The position numbers and the translations under genes are program-made. A stretch of 64,000 nucleotides of DNA, from positions 372,001-436,000 of the forward strand of contig JAXMBA010000002.1 of NCBI GenBank assembly GCA_046350095.1. The letters are read 5' to 3'. This DNA comes from Urbifossiella sp046350095 (GTDB lineage: Bacteria; Planctomycetota; Planctomycetia; Gemmatales; Gemmataceae). The notes below the pieces were generated by a model, which had not been told where the DNA came from, searched no databases, and was given only the letters and a program-made list of their open reading frames with translations. Shown piece after piece: positions 44,749-54,293 of the stretch. Every line of letters starts with the position of its first letter. Within the stretch, counting starts at the first letter, position 1.

Positions 44749-45764
44749 CCCGCGGGCTGTTGCGGGTGCGAGGTCGGGTTGCGGTCGAGACCGGCGGCCA
44801 ACCGGTCCATCCACTGCTGAACTTGGAGCGCGTCGCCGTAGGTCGCCCCGGCGGGAACGGCTTGCTCACCCCGCACCACGCGGCAAAAGCAGCGAAGCTC
44901 CTCGGCCATCATCCCCGTGGCCCCGGCGTCGTCGGCGCGGATTTCAAGTGCCATCGGCCACTGCGCCCGCTCGTCCCACACCTCGATCGGCCGGGGGTTC
45001 GGGGTGATCCGCGCCGACCAGCCGGCGCCGAAGACCTCCATCCGGTCGAACCCCCGCGGCGGCATCCCGGCAGGCGTGAGGTACGACGCGGCGAACGACG
45101 CCACGAGCCCGTCGGCCCACTGGAGTTGGGCCACCGCCAGGTCCACGGCCCCCGCGGGCGTACGGTGGAACCGGGCGCCGAAGTGGACCGGGTCGGCCCC
45201 GTCCACGAGCGCCTGGGTGGCGTACAGGTCGTGGACCATCGTCGCGTGCAGCGGGTTCTCCCCGGGGAACGCGGCGACGGTGCTCGCCGGCCGGTGGCGG
45301 ACGCAGTTGATGTACGCGAGCGGGCCGCGCCGCCGCGCCTCGTCGCACAGCTGCCGGAACTCGCTGTTGAACAGAACGATGTGCCCGAGCATGAGGTTGC
45401 CGGAGTCGGGCCGGACGAGCGGCGCCAGGCTCCGGGCGTCGGTCAGGTTGTCGGCGACGGGCTTCTCCAGCAGCACCGTCTTGCCGGCCTCCAGGAGCGT
45501 CCGGACGACTGGCACGTGCGCCGCCGTCGAGCAGGCGACGACCCAGGCCTCGGCGGTCGATTCCGCGATCGCGCGCTCCAGGCTCGTCCAGCCCGGCACG
45601 CCGGGGAGTTCGGCGGCCGCGGCGTCCAGGCTGGCCTGCCGGCGCGCCACCAGCGCAACCAGTTCGGCCTCCGCCAGGCGGGCCAGGGTCAGCGCGTGAA
45701 GCCGCCCGAATCGGCCCAGCCCGACCACGCCAACCCTCACGGGCGAAAAGCTCCTCGCGGTCAT
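44742..45764 (-). CDS. Gfo/Idh/MocA-family oxidoreductase
   Basis: 340 aa from the ATG at 45764, preceded by GAGG; an ATG eight codons upstream is possible. The Rossmann dinucleotide fold shows VRVGVVGLGRFGRLHA (GxGxxG), followed by the family motif EKPVADN (EKP), with ALLEAGKTVLL-type text just before it. The C-terminal alpha/beta domain contains GENPLHATMVHDLYATQAL, where the conserved His of the active site is expected. It would oxidise or reduce a sugar or inositol-like substrate with NAD(P). A secretion signal is absent, unlike many planctomycete relatives, so it is cytoplasmic. Confidence 0.9.
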   Translation of the reverse strand: MTARSFSPVRVGVVGLGRFGRLHALTLARLAEAELVALVARRQASLDAAAAELPGVPGWTSLERAIAESTAEAWVVACSTAAHVPVVRTLLEAGKTVLLEKPVADNLTDARSLAPLVRPDSGNLMLGHIVLFNSEFRQLCDEARRRGPLAYINCVRHRPASTVAAFPGENPLHATMVHDLYATQALVDGADPVHFGARFHRTPAGAVDLAVAQLQWADGLVASFAASYLTPAGMPPRGFDRMEVFGAGWSARITPNPRPIEVWDERAQWPMALEIRADDAGATGMMAEELRCFCRVVRGEQAVPAGATYGDALQVQQWMDRLAAGLDRNPTSHPQQPAGQ

Positions 45765-45823
45765 CGGCGTCCTCGTTTCACCCGGCAACCGTCAGGCGCC
45801 GCTGCAGCTCCGCCGGCATGTCG

Positions 45824-46453
45824 TCACCGGAACGATTCGCGCGGCGTGGCGCGGCGGTCGAACCGTTCGCGGACCTCAGGCCGCTTGAGTACGCGCAGCG
45901 TCCAGACGCCGACGGGTACCCCGAGGAGGCAGCACCCCGTGACAACCGGCAGCATCCCGACGACGGCGGCGGCTTTGACCCAGCCGATGCCCTGGAAGCG
46001 GGTCAGGTTGCGGGCGCCGACCACCATCACCGTGCCCGTGACGACCCCGCACAGCCCCTGAGTCAGTTGCATCCCGGCCACGATGAACACTTCCCCCCGC
46101 GTGGTCTTCTCCGCCTTGTGGAATTCCGGGTCGTCCGCGAAGAGCACGGCGAACCCGACGCCTACCGCGCCCAGGAGGATGCCGCAACCGAGCGTGAACC
46201 ACCCGTGGACCTTCAGCGCCGTGGCCGGGGCTTCCACCTCGAACCGGACGGCGTCGGACCGCGGCCGGCGTTCGCCTCGGCCCTGCCGCTCCGACTCACG
46301 GCGTCGAAGCTCCTCAATCTGCGTGGGTGACAATCCGGGGTCGTTGGCGATGAACCGCGCCCCGCAGTTCGGGCACCACGCCCGTTGGGTCTTCTCCTCG
46401 TCGTCGAGGTCGAGTACGCGCAGACATCTCGGGCAGGGCATCTCGAATGACAT
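45824..46453 (-). CDS. Zinc-ribbon membrane protein of unknown function
   Basis: 209 aa. The N-terminus has a CPRC (7-10) and CPNC (27-30) zinc ribbon, a charged linker with ELRRRESERQGRGERR, then three or four hydrophobic helices: FTLGCGILLGAVGVGFAVLF, IVAGMQLTQGLCGVVTGTVM and AAAVVGMLPVVTGCCLLGV. GVWTLRVLKRPEVRERF near the end is typical of small planctomycete membrane proteins that follow a zinc ribbon. No function is assigned. It lies 60 bp upstream of the oxidoreductase on the same strand. Confidence 0.8.
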   Translation of the reverse strand: MSFEMPCPRCLRVLDLDDEEKTQRAWCPNCGARFIANDPGLSPTQIEELRRRESERQGRGERRPRSDAVRFEVEAPATALKVHGWFTLGCGILLGAVGVGFAVLFADDPEFHKAEKTTRGEVFIVAGMQLTQGLCGVVTGTVMVVGARNLTRFQGIGWVKAAAVVGMLPVVTGCCLLGVPVGVWTLRVLKRPEVRERFDRRATPRESFR

Positions 46454-46691
46454 TGGTCCTTGTCCGCCTCGCTACGGGCGCAGCCGCCCGGGTAGGAGAC
46501 CAGAATCCGACGACGCGAGCCAGCGAAATGCACCGACGAAATCCGCCCGCGCCGGATTCCGTGTTGCCCAACCGTCCGGAAGGAGTGATACTAATTGACA
46601 GCTACACCCCCCCGCCAGAGCCCCCTCGTCCGGCAGTTTGCCCCCGGCGGACCCGGACTGCCCGATGCCGTGCCCTCCCCACGGGCCTGAG

Positions 46692-48932
46692 ATGCCTCCC
46701 GACCCGAGCCAGCCGCGGCGTTTGTCCGTTCCTCTAACCTGGTGCGCCTGCGCGGCCGTGGTGCTGGCGTTCGCGTGCCCCGCGAGCGCGGCCGACGGTC
46801 GCGTCAGTTTCGTGAACGACGTGGTCCCGGTACTCACGCGGGCCGGGTGCAACGCGGGAACGTGCCACGCCAAGGCCGGCGGCGGGCAGAAGGGGTTCCA
46901 GCTGTCGCTGTTCGGGTTCGAGCCGGCGGAAGATTTCGAGCACCTCGTCCTCGAAGGCCGCGGCCGGCGCCTTCAGTTCGGCAGCCCCGAGAACAGTCTG
47001 CTGCTCCTGAAGGCGTCCGGTCAGGTGCCGCACGCCGGCGGCCCGCGGCTGCCGAAGGCGTCGCCGGGGTACGCCGTCGTCCGCGACTGGATCGCCCAGG
47101 GGGCGCGGCCCGACGACTCCACCACGCCGAGGCTCGTCGGCCTGGAGCTCGAGCCGAGGCACGGCGTGCTGCAACGGCAGGCGAAGTTGCAGCTGAAGGT
47201 GGTGGCCCGCTACTCCGACGGCAGCACCCGCGACGTGACCGGCACGGCACTGTTCGAATCGAACGACAAGGCCCTGGCCGAGGTGACCGAGGGCGGGCTC
47301 GTCGCGGCGCTCGACCTGCCGGGCAAGGCGTCGGTAATGGTGCGCCACCAGGGGCGCGTCGCGGTGTTCAACGCCGCCGTGCCGCTCGGGGCGCCGGTCG
47401 GCGAGTTGCCGCCGGAGCGGAACTTCATCGACGCCGCCGTATTCGCCAACCTGAAGGCGCTCGGCATCCCGCCGTCGCCGGTGTGCGACGACGCCACGTT
47501 CTTCCGCCGCGTCACGCTCGACGTGGCCGGCCGGCTGCCGACCGAGGCCGAGGCAACGGCCTTCCTCGTGGACACGGGCGCCGACAAGCGCGACCGCTGG
47601 ATCGACGAGCTACTCCGGAGCCCGGACTACGCCGACTTCTTCGCCGCGAAGTGGACGGCGCTCTTGAAGAACCGCCGCGACGACGCCAGCGACACGGTGT
47701 CCAACTTCGCCTTCCACGCCTGGGTCCGCGACTCGCTGCTGTCGAACAAGCCGTACGACCAGTTCGTGCGCGAGCTGCTGGCCGCGACCGGCACGATCAT
47801 CGGCAACCCGCCGGTGGCGTGGTACAAGCGGGTGAAGGAGCCGAAGGACCAGATCGAGGACGTGGCGCAGCTGTTCCTCGGCGTGCGCATCCAGTGCGCC
47901 CAGTGCCACCACCACCCGTTCGAGCGCTGGAGCCAGGACGACTACTACTCGCTCGCGGCGTTCTTCGGCCAGGTCGGGCGGCGGCCGTCGGACACGCGCG
48001 GCGAAGACCTGATCTTCCACAAGCGCGGCGTGGCGACGGCGACGAACATCCGCACGAAGGCGGCGCTGCGGCCGGCGGCGCTCGGCGACGCGGTGGCGGC
48101 GATCGCGCCCGACGAAGACCCGCGGCTGAAGCTGGCCGACTGGATGCGCTCGCCGACGAACCCGTTCTTCGCCAAGGCGCTCGTGAACCGCTACTGGAAG
48201 CACTTCTTCGGCCGCGGCCTGATCGAGCCCGAGGACGACATCCGCGACACCAACCCCCCGTCGAACCCCGAACTACTCGCGGCGCTGGAGAAGCACTTCG
48301 TTTCGAGCGGGTACGACCTGAAGGGGCTCGTGCGCGTCATCGTGCGGTCGAGCGCTTATCAGCTGAGCGCGACGCCGAACGCCCACAACGGCGGCGACCG
48401 CCAGAACTACTCGCGCTACTACCCGCGGCGGCTGTCGGCCGAGGTACTGCTGGACGCGATCGACCAGCTGAGCGGCACGCAGACGGACTTCCCGAACCTG
48501 CCGCCGGGCACGCGGGCGGTGGCGCTGCCGGACAACAGTTACAACCGGTCGTCGGCGTTCCTGCGGGTGTTCGGCCGGCCGGAGGGCGAGAGCGTGTGCG
48601 AGTGCGAGCGGGTGCAGTCGTCGAACCTGGCGCAGAGCCTCCACCTGCTGAATTCGTCCGACGTGCGCAACAAGCTGGCCCACCCGACCGGCCGCGCGGA
48701 GAAGCTGGCCAAGGACGCACGCCCCGCCGACGAGCGCGTGAAGGAGCTGTACCGGGTAGCGTTCGCGCGGGAGCCGCGGCCGGCCGAGTTGAGGGCGGCG
48801 CTCGGCTACCTGGCCGAGCCGCGGGTCGACGCGGCGGGCCGGCCCGTTAACGCGCCGCAGGCAGCCCGCGAGGCGTACCAGGACTTGCTCTGGGCGCTCA
48901 TGACGAGCAAGGAATTCCTCTTCAACCACTGA
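46692..48932 (+). CDS. DUF1549/DUF1553 secreted protein with Big_2-like domain and CxxCH motif
   Basis: 746 aa from the ATG at 46692 (a start 18 codons earlier is possible). A signal peptide ends near ACPASAADG. The N-terminal region has CNAGTCHAKAGGGQKGF, a modified cytochrome-like heme or metal site (CX4CH). A Big_2-like repeat follows (VVARYSDGSTRDVTGTALF). DUF1549 (NFIDAAVFANLKALGIPP through CAQCHHHPFERW) and DUF1553 (ALVNRYWKHFFGRGLIEPEDD, AEVLLDAIDQLSGTQ) complete it. First of three genes whose third encodes DUF1501. These pairs are hallmarks of planctomycetes and probably act in extracellular polymer use; their biochemistry is not established. Confidence 0.93.
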   Translation: MPPDPSQPRRLSVPLTWCACAAVVLAFACPASAADGRVSFVNDVVPVLTRAGCNAGTCHAKAGGGQKGFQLSLFGFEPAEDFEHLVLEGRGRRLQFGSPENSLLLLKASGQVPHAGGPRLPKASPGYAVVRDWIAQGARPDDSTTPRLVGLELEPRHGVLQRQAKLQLKVVARYSDGSTRDVTGTALFESNDKALAEVTEGGLVAALDLPGKASVMVRHQGRVAVFNAAVPLGAPVGELPPERNFIDAAVFANLKALGIPPSPVCDDATFFRRVTLDVAGRLPTEAEATAFLVDTGADKRDRWIDELLRSPDYADFFAAKWTALLKNRRDDASDTVSNFAFHAWVRDSLLSNKPYDQFVRELLAATGTIIGNPPVAWYKRVKEPKDQIEDVAQLFLGVRIQCAQCHHHPFERWSQDDYYSLAAFFGQVGRRPSDTRGEDLIFHKRGVATATNIRTKAALRPAALGDAVAAIAPDEDPRLKLADWMRSPTNPFFAKALVNRYWKHFFGRGLIEPEDDIRDTNPPSNPELLAALEKHFVSSGYDLKGLVRVIVRSSAYQLSATPNAHNGGDRQNYSRYYPRRLSAEVLLDAIDQLSGTQTDFPNLPPGTRAVALPDNSYNRSSAFLRVFGRPEGESVCECERVQSSNLAQSLHLLNSSDVRNKLAHPTGRAEKLAKDARPADERVKELYRVAFAREPRPAELRAALGYLAEPRVDAAGRPVNAPQAAREAYQDLLWALMTSKEFLFNH

Positions 48933-48946
48933 CGGTGCCCACGGCG

Positions 48947-51172
48947 ATGACCGCATCCTACCTCCGCCGCGCCGCCGCCTGGGCGATCCTCCTCGGCAGC
49001 GCCGCGACGGCCTCCGCCCAGTCGGTCGGCCTACCGACCCCCCGCCTGCTTACCACCATGCCGATGGGGGGCAAGGCGGGTACGACGATCGAGGTCGCTA
49101 TCACCGGCGAGCACCTCGACGACGTCGGCGACCTGATCTTTTCCGACCCGCGCATCACCGCGAAGCGGAAGCCCGACGGCGGCGACCGCTACACGGTCAC
49201 CATCGCCCCGGACTGCCCCGTCGGGCTGTACGAGGCGCGCGTCACGACGCGGCTCGGTGTCTCGACGGCGCGCACCTTCGCGGTGGGGTCGCTCGCCGAG
49301 GTGACGGTGACGACACCGAACCGCTCCCTGGCATCGGCGCTTGAACTGCCGCTGAACTCCGTCTGCAACGGCGCCGTCGCCGACCGCGCCATCGACTACT
49401 TCACGTTCCAGGCCCGCAAGGGGCAGCGTGTGGTGATCGACTGCGCGGCCCGCGGCATCGACTCGAAGCTGAACGCGACGGTGATCGTCGGCGACGCCGC
49501 CGGCCGCGACCTGCTCGTCGAGCGGCGGGGCGGCGCAATCGACTTCGCGCCGCCCGCCGACGGCAAGTATACGATCAAGCTCCACGAGCTGACCTACAAG
49601 GGCGGCCCCGCGTTCTACTACCGCCTCGGCGTGTGGGAGCAGCCCGCCGGCACGCCGATCGTACGCCAGCCCTCGACGCAAGCGGTGAACGCCTTCTCGT
49701 GGCCGCCCGTCGGCCTGCCCGCCCAGGCGGCGACGGCGGAGGTCGAGCCGAACGACGGCTCCCGCCCGCAGCGCGTCACGCTGCCGTGCGACGTGGCCGG
49801 CCGCTTCTTCCCCGCCGCGGACGTGGACGTGTACGAGTTCGAGGCGAAGAAGGGTGAGGAGTGGTGGGTCGAGGTCGCGTCGGAGCGGCTCGGCCTTCCG
49901 ACCGACCCGGCGGTGCTGGTGCAGCGCGTCGGGCCGGGTGGCGCGCTGGCCGACGTGCTGGAGTTGAGCGACATCCCGAGCCCGGTGCGGGTGTCGAGCA
50001 ACGGCTACGCCTACGACGGCCCGCCGTACAACGCCGGCACCGCCGACGTGCTCGGCAAGCTCGTGATCCCCGCCGACGGCACCTACCGGCTGCAACTCAC
50101 CGACCTGTTCGGCGGCACGCGGAGCGTGCCCGGCCACACCTACCGCCTGGTGATCCGCCGCGCGGCGCCTGATTTCGCGCTGGTGGCGTGGCCGCTCCAC
50201 ATGGAGCTGCGCAACGGCGACCGCAACGCGCTGTCGAAGCCGCTGTCGCTGCGCGGCGGCGCGACGATGGCACTGGAGGTCGTGGCCCTGCGCCGCGACG
50301 GGTTCGACGGCGCCATCGACCTGGCGATGGACCACCTGCCGCCGGGCGTGACGGCGCACGGCCTGACGATCCCGGCCGGGAAGTCGCACGGCCTCATGCT
50401 CGTCACCGCTGCCGCGAACGCGCCCCGCGGATTCACGAACGCCGCCTTCGTCGGCCGCGGCACGATCGCCGGTCAGGCGGTCACGCGGCCCTGCCGGCTG
50501 GCGACGGTGGCGTGGCCGGTCCCCGACTCGTGGGGCGAGATTCCCAGCCCGCGGCTGCTCGCCGACGTGCCGGTGTCCGTCGGCGGCATCGACCTCGCCC
50601 CGCTCACCATCACGGCGAAGTCGCCAGTGCTGGAGGCGACCGCGGGCACGAAGCTCACGGTGCCGCTGGCTCTCCGGCGGACGAGCGACTTCTCCGGCGA
50701 CAAGATTCAAATGAAGGCGGTCGGCGCGGGCTTCGACAAGGCTCCGGTGTTCGACGTGCCGATTCAGGCCGACACGTCCGAGGTGGTACTCGACCTGAAG
50801 GCGCTGAACGTGGCCCCCGGCGAGTACCGCGTCTCGTTTCTCGGCGGCGGCGTGGTCAAGTACCGCCACCAGCCCGACGTGGTGACGAAGGTCGAGGCCA
50901 CGTCGCTGAAGATGCAGGCCGAGGTGAAGGCGCTGGAGGCGGAGGTGAAGCGCGTGGCCGACGACGCCCAGCGCGCCCCGCTGGAGAAGAAGGAGCAGAT
51001 GGCGCGCGCGCTCACGGCGACGACCGCCCGCATGAAGGCCGCCACCGCCGCCCTCACCGCCACCAAGCAGCAACTGACCCGGGCGAAGGACGCGGCGCAG
51101 CCGCGCGACGTCGCCGACATCATCGTGTGCGAACCGTTGACCATCCGGGTCCGGCCCGCGGAGAAGAAATGA
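48947..51172 (+). CDS. Secreted protein with PPC-type (pre-peptidase C-terminal) domains
   Basis: 741 aa from the ATG at 48947 with signal peptide (AAAWAILLGSAATASAQ). Two PPC-like beta-sandwich units are visible: IDYFTFQARKGQRVVIDCAA, and VDVYEFEAKKGEEWWVEVAS, each followed by text such as ADGKYTIKLHEL or PADGTYRLQLTDLFGG. The C-terminal ~80 residues form a Lys/Ala-rich coiled coil (KMQAEVKALEAEVKRVADDA). No peptidase active site is seen. It is the middle gene of a DUF1549 - PPC - DUF1501 operon, an order common in planctomycetes, and its stop overlaps the DUF1501 start. Confidence 0.9.
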   Translation: MTASYLRRAAAWAILLGSAATASAQSVGLPTPRLLTTMPMGGKAGTTIEVAITGEHLDDVGDLIFSDPRITAKRKPDGGDRYTVTIAPDCPVGLYEARVTTRLGVSTARTFAVGSLAEVTVTTPNRSLASALELPLNSVCNGAVADRAIDYFTFQARKGQRVVIDCAARGIDSKLNATVIVGDAAGRDLLVERRGGAIDFAPPADGKYTIKLHELTYKGGPAFYYRLGVWEQPAGTPIVRQPSTQAVNAFSWPPVGLPAQAATAEVEPNDGSRPQRVTLPCDVAGRFFPAADVDVYEFEAKKGEEWWVEVASERLGLPTDPAVLVQRVGPGGALADVLELSDIPSPVRVSSNGYAYDGPPYNAGTADVLGKLVIPADGTYRLQLTDLFGGTRSVPGHTYRLVIRRAAPDFALVAWPLHMELRNGDRNALSKPLSLRGGATMALEVVALRRDGFDGAIDLAMDHLPPGVTAHGLTIPAGKSHGLMLVTAAANAPRGFTNAAFVGRGTIAGQAVTRPCRLATVAWPVPDSWGEIPSPRLLADVPVSVGGIDLAPLTITAKSPVLEATAGTKLTVPLALRRTSDFSGDKIQMKAVGAGFDKAPVFDVPIQADTSEVVLDLKALNVAPGEYRVSFLGGGVVKYRHQPDVVTKVEATSLKMQAEVKALEAEVKRVADDAQRAPLEKKEQMARALTATTARMKAATAALTATKQQLTRAKDAAQPRDVADIIVCEPLTIRVRPAEKK

Positions 51173-52590
51173 CGCTACCCGACCTGAACTGCCGCGGGCC
51201 GGTCCGCTTCGGCGCCACGGGCCGGCGCGCGTTCCTGCAAGCCGGCCTGGCCGGCTTCGCCTCGCTGAGCCTCCCCGGCATCCTGAAGCTGCGGGCGCAG
51301 ACCGCCACGCCCCCGTCGGAGCGCAAGGCCGTCATCATGGTGTGGCAGCCGGGCGGGCTGTCGCACCTCGACTCCTACGACCCGAAGCCCGACTCCGGCA
51401 GCGAGTACCGCGGGCCGTTCAACCTCATCCCGACGAAGGTGGCCGGCCTCCAGTTCACCGAGCTGATGCCGCGGCAGGCGGGCATCGCCGACAAGATGGT
51501 GGTGCTGCGCTCGATGCGACAGACGGCGGGCGGGCACCCGGCCGGGTCGATGCAGCTCCTCAGCGGCGACCCGGACACGCGCGACAAGCCGAAGCCGCGC
51601 TACCCGGACTGGATGACCGTCTCGAACTACCTGCTCGCCCAGCGCGGGCCGCGGCGGAACCCGCTGCCGGCGTACGTCGGCATCAACCCGCCGCTGGAGT
51701 ACAACGGGCCGGCGTACCTCGGCGACACGTACTCGCCGTTCGTCGTGTCCGGCGACCCGAACGCGCCGTCGTTCTCGGTGCCGAACATCGGCCTCACCGA
51801 CGCCGCCGAGGTGCAGCGCCTCGGCCGCCGCTCGACGCTCCGGCAGCGACTCGACACCTTGGACCGCAGCTTCGACCAGGCCCGCGACCTGGCAGCGCTC
51901 GACGAGTTCGAGGCCCAGGCACTGACGCTGCTGACCAACCCGCAGACGAAGACGGCGTTCGACCTGACCCGCGAGGACGCCCGCACCCGCGACCGCTACG
52001 GCCGCAACGCCTGGGGCCAGCAGCTGCTCCTGGCGCGGCGGCTCGTGGAGGCCGGCGTGGACGTGCTGACGACGAGCCTGAGCGGCCCGCTGTGCGGCCG
52101 CGTTCAGAACTGGGACGACCACGCCGTGAACATGCACGTGTTCGACGCCATGCGCTTCCGCTCCGGGGCGTACGACCAGGCGGTATCCGCGCTGATCGAG
52201 GACGTGTACCAGCGCGGGCTCGACAAGCGGGTGCTTGTGGTGGTGACCGGCGAGTTCGGGCGAACGCCGAAGATCAGTTACGCGGCGAGCACCGGCGCCG
52301 GCGACGCGAGCGCCCCCGCCGGCACGACACAGCCCGGCCGCGACCACTGGCCGCGCGGCTTCTCGAACATCTGGGCGGGCGGCGGCATTTCGACCGGCCG
52401 GTTCGTCGGCGCCACCGACAAGCGCGGCGAGGACGCGATCGACCGCGTGTGCGGCCCGGGCGACTTCCTGGCGACGATCTACCACCACCTGGGGATCGAC
52501 TACGCCCGGACGTTCATCAAGGACTTCAACGGCCGCCCCACGCCGATCGTGGACCACGGCCGGGCGATCCCCGAATTGATTGGGTCGTGA
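51169..52590 (+). CDS. DUF1501 protein, Tat-exported
   Basis: 473 aa. The ATG at 51169 overlaps the preceding stop (ATGA). A twin-arginine-type signal is present (GRRAFLQAGLAGFASLSL). DUF1501 motifs: VIMVWQPGGLSHLDSYDPKP, VVLRSMRQTAGGHPAGSMQL, VVVTGEFGRTPKI and GRDHWPRGFSNIWAGGG, which match the alkaline phosphatase/sulfatase-like fold of this family. It may act on sulfated or phosphorylated polymers together with the DUF1549 partner, but substrates are unproven. Last gene of the operon; an inverted repeat begins 5 bp after its stop. Confidence 0.93.
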   Translation: MTLPDLNCRGPVRFGATGRRAFLQAGLAGFASLSLPGILKLRAQTATPPSERKAVIMVWQPGGLSHLDSYDPKPDSGSEYRGPFNLIPTKVAGLQFTELMPRQAGIADKMVVLRSMRQTAGGHPAGSMQLLSGDPDTRDKPKPRYPDWMTVSNYLLAQRGPRRNPLPAYVGINPPLEYNGPAYLGDTYSPFVVSGDPNAPSFSVPNIGLTDAAEVQRLGRRSTLRQRLDTLDRSFDQARDLAALDEFEAQALTLLTNPQTKTAFDLTREDARTRDRYGRNAWGQQLLLARRLVEAGVDVLTTSLSGPLCGRVQNWDDHAVNMHVFDAMRFRSGAYDQAVSALIEDVYQRGLDKRVLVVVTGEFGRTPKISYAASTGAGDASAPAGTTQPGRDHWPRGFSNIWAGGGISTGRFVGATDKRGEDAIDRVCGPGDFLATIYHHLGIDYARTFIKDFNGRPTPIVDHGRAIPELIGS

Positions 52591-52595
52591 AAGTC

Positions 52596-52653
52596 GTCGG
52601 CACACTCCGTGTGCCGCAGTTGCCCCGAAGAACGGCACACGGAGTGTGCCGAC
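52596..52653. repeat. Perfect 21-bp inverted repeat after the DUF1501 gene
   Basis: Arms 52596-52616 (GTCGGCACACTCCGTGTGCC, then G) and 52633-52653 pair perfectly across a 16-nt loop. Each arm also contains its own short palindrome around CACACTCCGTGTG. It lies 5 bp after the stop and may terminate transcription, but its self-symmetrical arms look more like a dispersed REP-type intergenic repeat. Confidence 0.75.
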
Positions 52654-53243
52654 GAGGCTTCCGACCCGGAGGCCGCCGGCGGGGCTCGCGCTCCTCATGG
52701 CTGTGATGTGACGGATGGGTTGGCGACGGGAAACGCCGACCGGCGGCAGTCGGTCGCGCATCGCTGCGCGGGCCGACGACCGTCGGTGGCGGGGGTGTCG
52801 AGTTTCGGCACGCTCTGCCCCTCCGGTCCGCGCGTGTCTGTCGTGGGGTTGCGGGTTTTGACCCCGCCGCGGTCGCCCGGACGACCGCCCCCCGACACCC
52901 CGATAAACAGGGGGTCAACCGCGCGGATCGCGGTTTGGGGACTCTGGGCCGGGGGCCGAAGAACGCCGGAACGGTTGCCGCGGTCCGGGCCGCGTCGAAC
53001 GCCGGCGGGTTCACCCCCCGACACCTCACCACATCATACGGTACGGGCGTATACTATTCAAGCCCGGCGCCGATTCGGCCGGCGAACGGAGACAAGGCTG
53101 CCGCCGCAACCGGTTTGACAGCAGTTCGCATGTCTGTTAGCATGAGAGTCTGATCGGCTGATTCCTTGCCTCGTCGGCGCGTGAGGATGCATTCATCGCA
53201 TCCTAATCACTTGTTCGGCAGCGGGTGCCGAGAGGAGTGGCAA
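52654..53243. other. Gene-free intergenic stretch before the lower-GC gene
   Basis: About 590 bp with no supported gene on either strand. The left part is GC-rich. Around 53030-53155 the composition shifts (CATCATACGGTACGGGCGTATACTATTC, given here only as positions 53031-53058) toward AT, plausibly the promoter of the gene at 53244. TTGACA at about 53115 is a possible -35-like element. Confidence 0.35.
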
Positions 53244-54128
53244 GTGCAGGATTCGTTCTCCCGAAGGCAGGTTGAGCGGTCGTTTCGCAAGTTCAACGAC
53301 ACGGTAAGCGACCTTTTCCAAGCCAAGTTCCAAACTTGGGGGAATACGTTCACCCACTTGATCACGCACTGCGAACAAGACAGCGTGATGAAGCTGGTTA
53401 CCGAGCCGTTGCGTAGCAATCCTGCCGTGGACGCGGAACAGTGGTACTCCGATGCTTTGAATTCTGTTCACGGGATGGTTGACTCTGGACACTACGAGCT
53501 ACCCTACGACGACGATGTGCGAACTGCCCTCCTCTACCAGTTCTTCTTGATGCTGGAGAACAACAAGGTTGATTTCGTTAAGTTTTGCCTCGCCGTGTAT
53601 GGGACCACCAGACACCAAGAGGCCGTCCAACACTTTAATCAAGAACTCGTTTTGAAATTCACGCGAGAAGTGTCCTACAGGCTCGATGAGATTCTAACCG
53701 ACCTCGGGGACCAGAAAGACGTCCCCCGAGAGGCCATGTTCGTTTTCCATCATCACGGTCACACCATGAACTTTCACGGGAGCATCCAGGGCAGCAATGT
53801 CGCAGTTGGTGGCTCGTCCATCACTGATTCCTCCGCCACCTTCACCAGCAACGCTGAACTGGCCGACGCGCTGAAGGCGTTGACGTCGCTCATCCACGAA
53901 GTGGTCGAGAACCAGCGAGAAGCTGTCGAGACGGCGATTGGTCTGCTGGACAAAGCAGCCACAGACCAGACCGTCGCCACTGCTGATGTCCAGAAGGCCG
54001 CGGAAACCGTCGCAGCGAACTCGACCGCACTCAAAGAGCGGCTCACCAGCATCGCGCAAAAGGTCGGCCTGAGCCTCCTCGGTTCCTCGATTTCTCAAGG
54101 CATCAAGATGGCGCTGGGGCTTCACTGA
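53244..54128 (+). CDS. Orphan lower-GC protein, function unknown
   Basis: 294 aa from a GTG at 53244 with GAGGAG 7 nt upstream; an ATG at 53187 or TTG at 53166 would extend it in frame. Codon choice is visibly less GC-biased than in its neighbours. I do not recognise the family. The first ~170 residues are helical (VERSFRKFNDTVSDLFQAKF, LLYQFFLMLENNKVDFVKF), then comes a Gly/Ser/Asn strand-rich stretch (NFHGSIQGSNVAVGGSS), and the end is a coiled-coil-like helix (EVVENQREAVETAIGLLDKA). A helical part plus a short GSIQGSN-type beta tract recalls accessory or conflict-system proteins, but that is only an impression. Probably horizontally acquired. Confidence 0.8.
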   Translation: MQDSFSRRQVERSFRKFNDTVSDLFQAKFQTWGNTFTHLITHCEQDSVMKLVTEPLRSNPAVDAEQWYSDALNSVHGMVDSGHYELPYDDDVRTALLYQFFLMLENNKVDFVKFCLAVYGTTRHQEAVQHFNQELVLKFTREVSYRLDEILTDLGDQKDVPREAMFVFHHHGHTMNFHGSIQGSNVAVGGSSITDSSATFTSNAELADALKALTSLIHEVVENQREAVETAIGLLDKAATDQTVATADVQKAAETVAANSTALKERLTSIAQKVGLSLLGSSISQGIKMALGLH

Positions 54129-54293
54129 GGTTGCAAGAATCCGAGCCAGGCGTTGTAGCAGATGGTTGCCTATCGGTTGTTCAGGGTTCAAGCTCATGGT
54201 GGCGGCTGCTGCGAAGTCTGTCGTTCGACATCAGCAGATCCGGATGTTGTCTGGCTCGCGTCGCTCCGTCGGGGTTTCACGGCAGGTGGTTCT

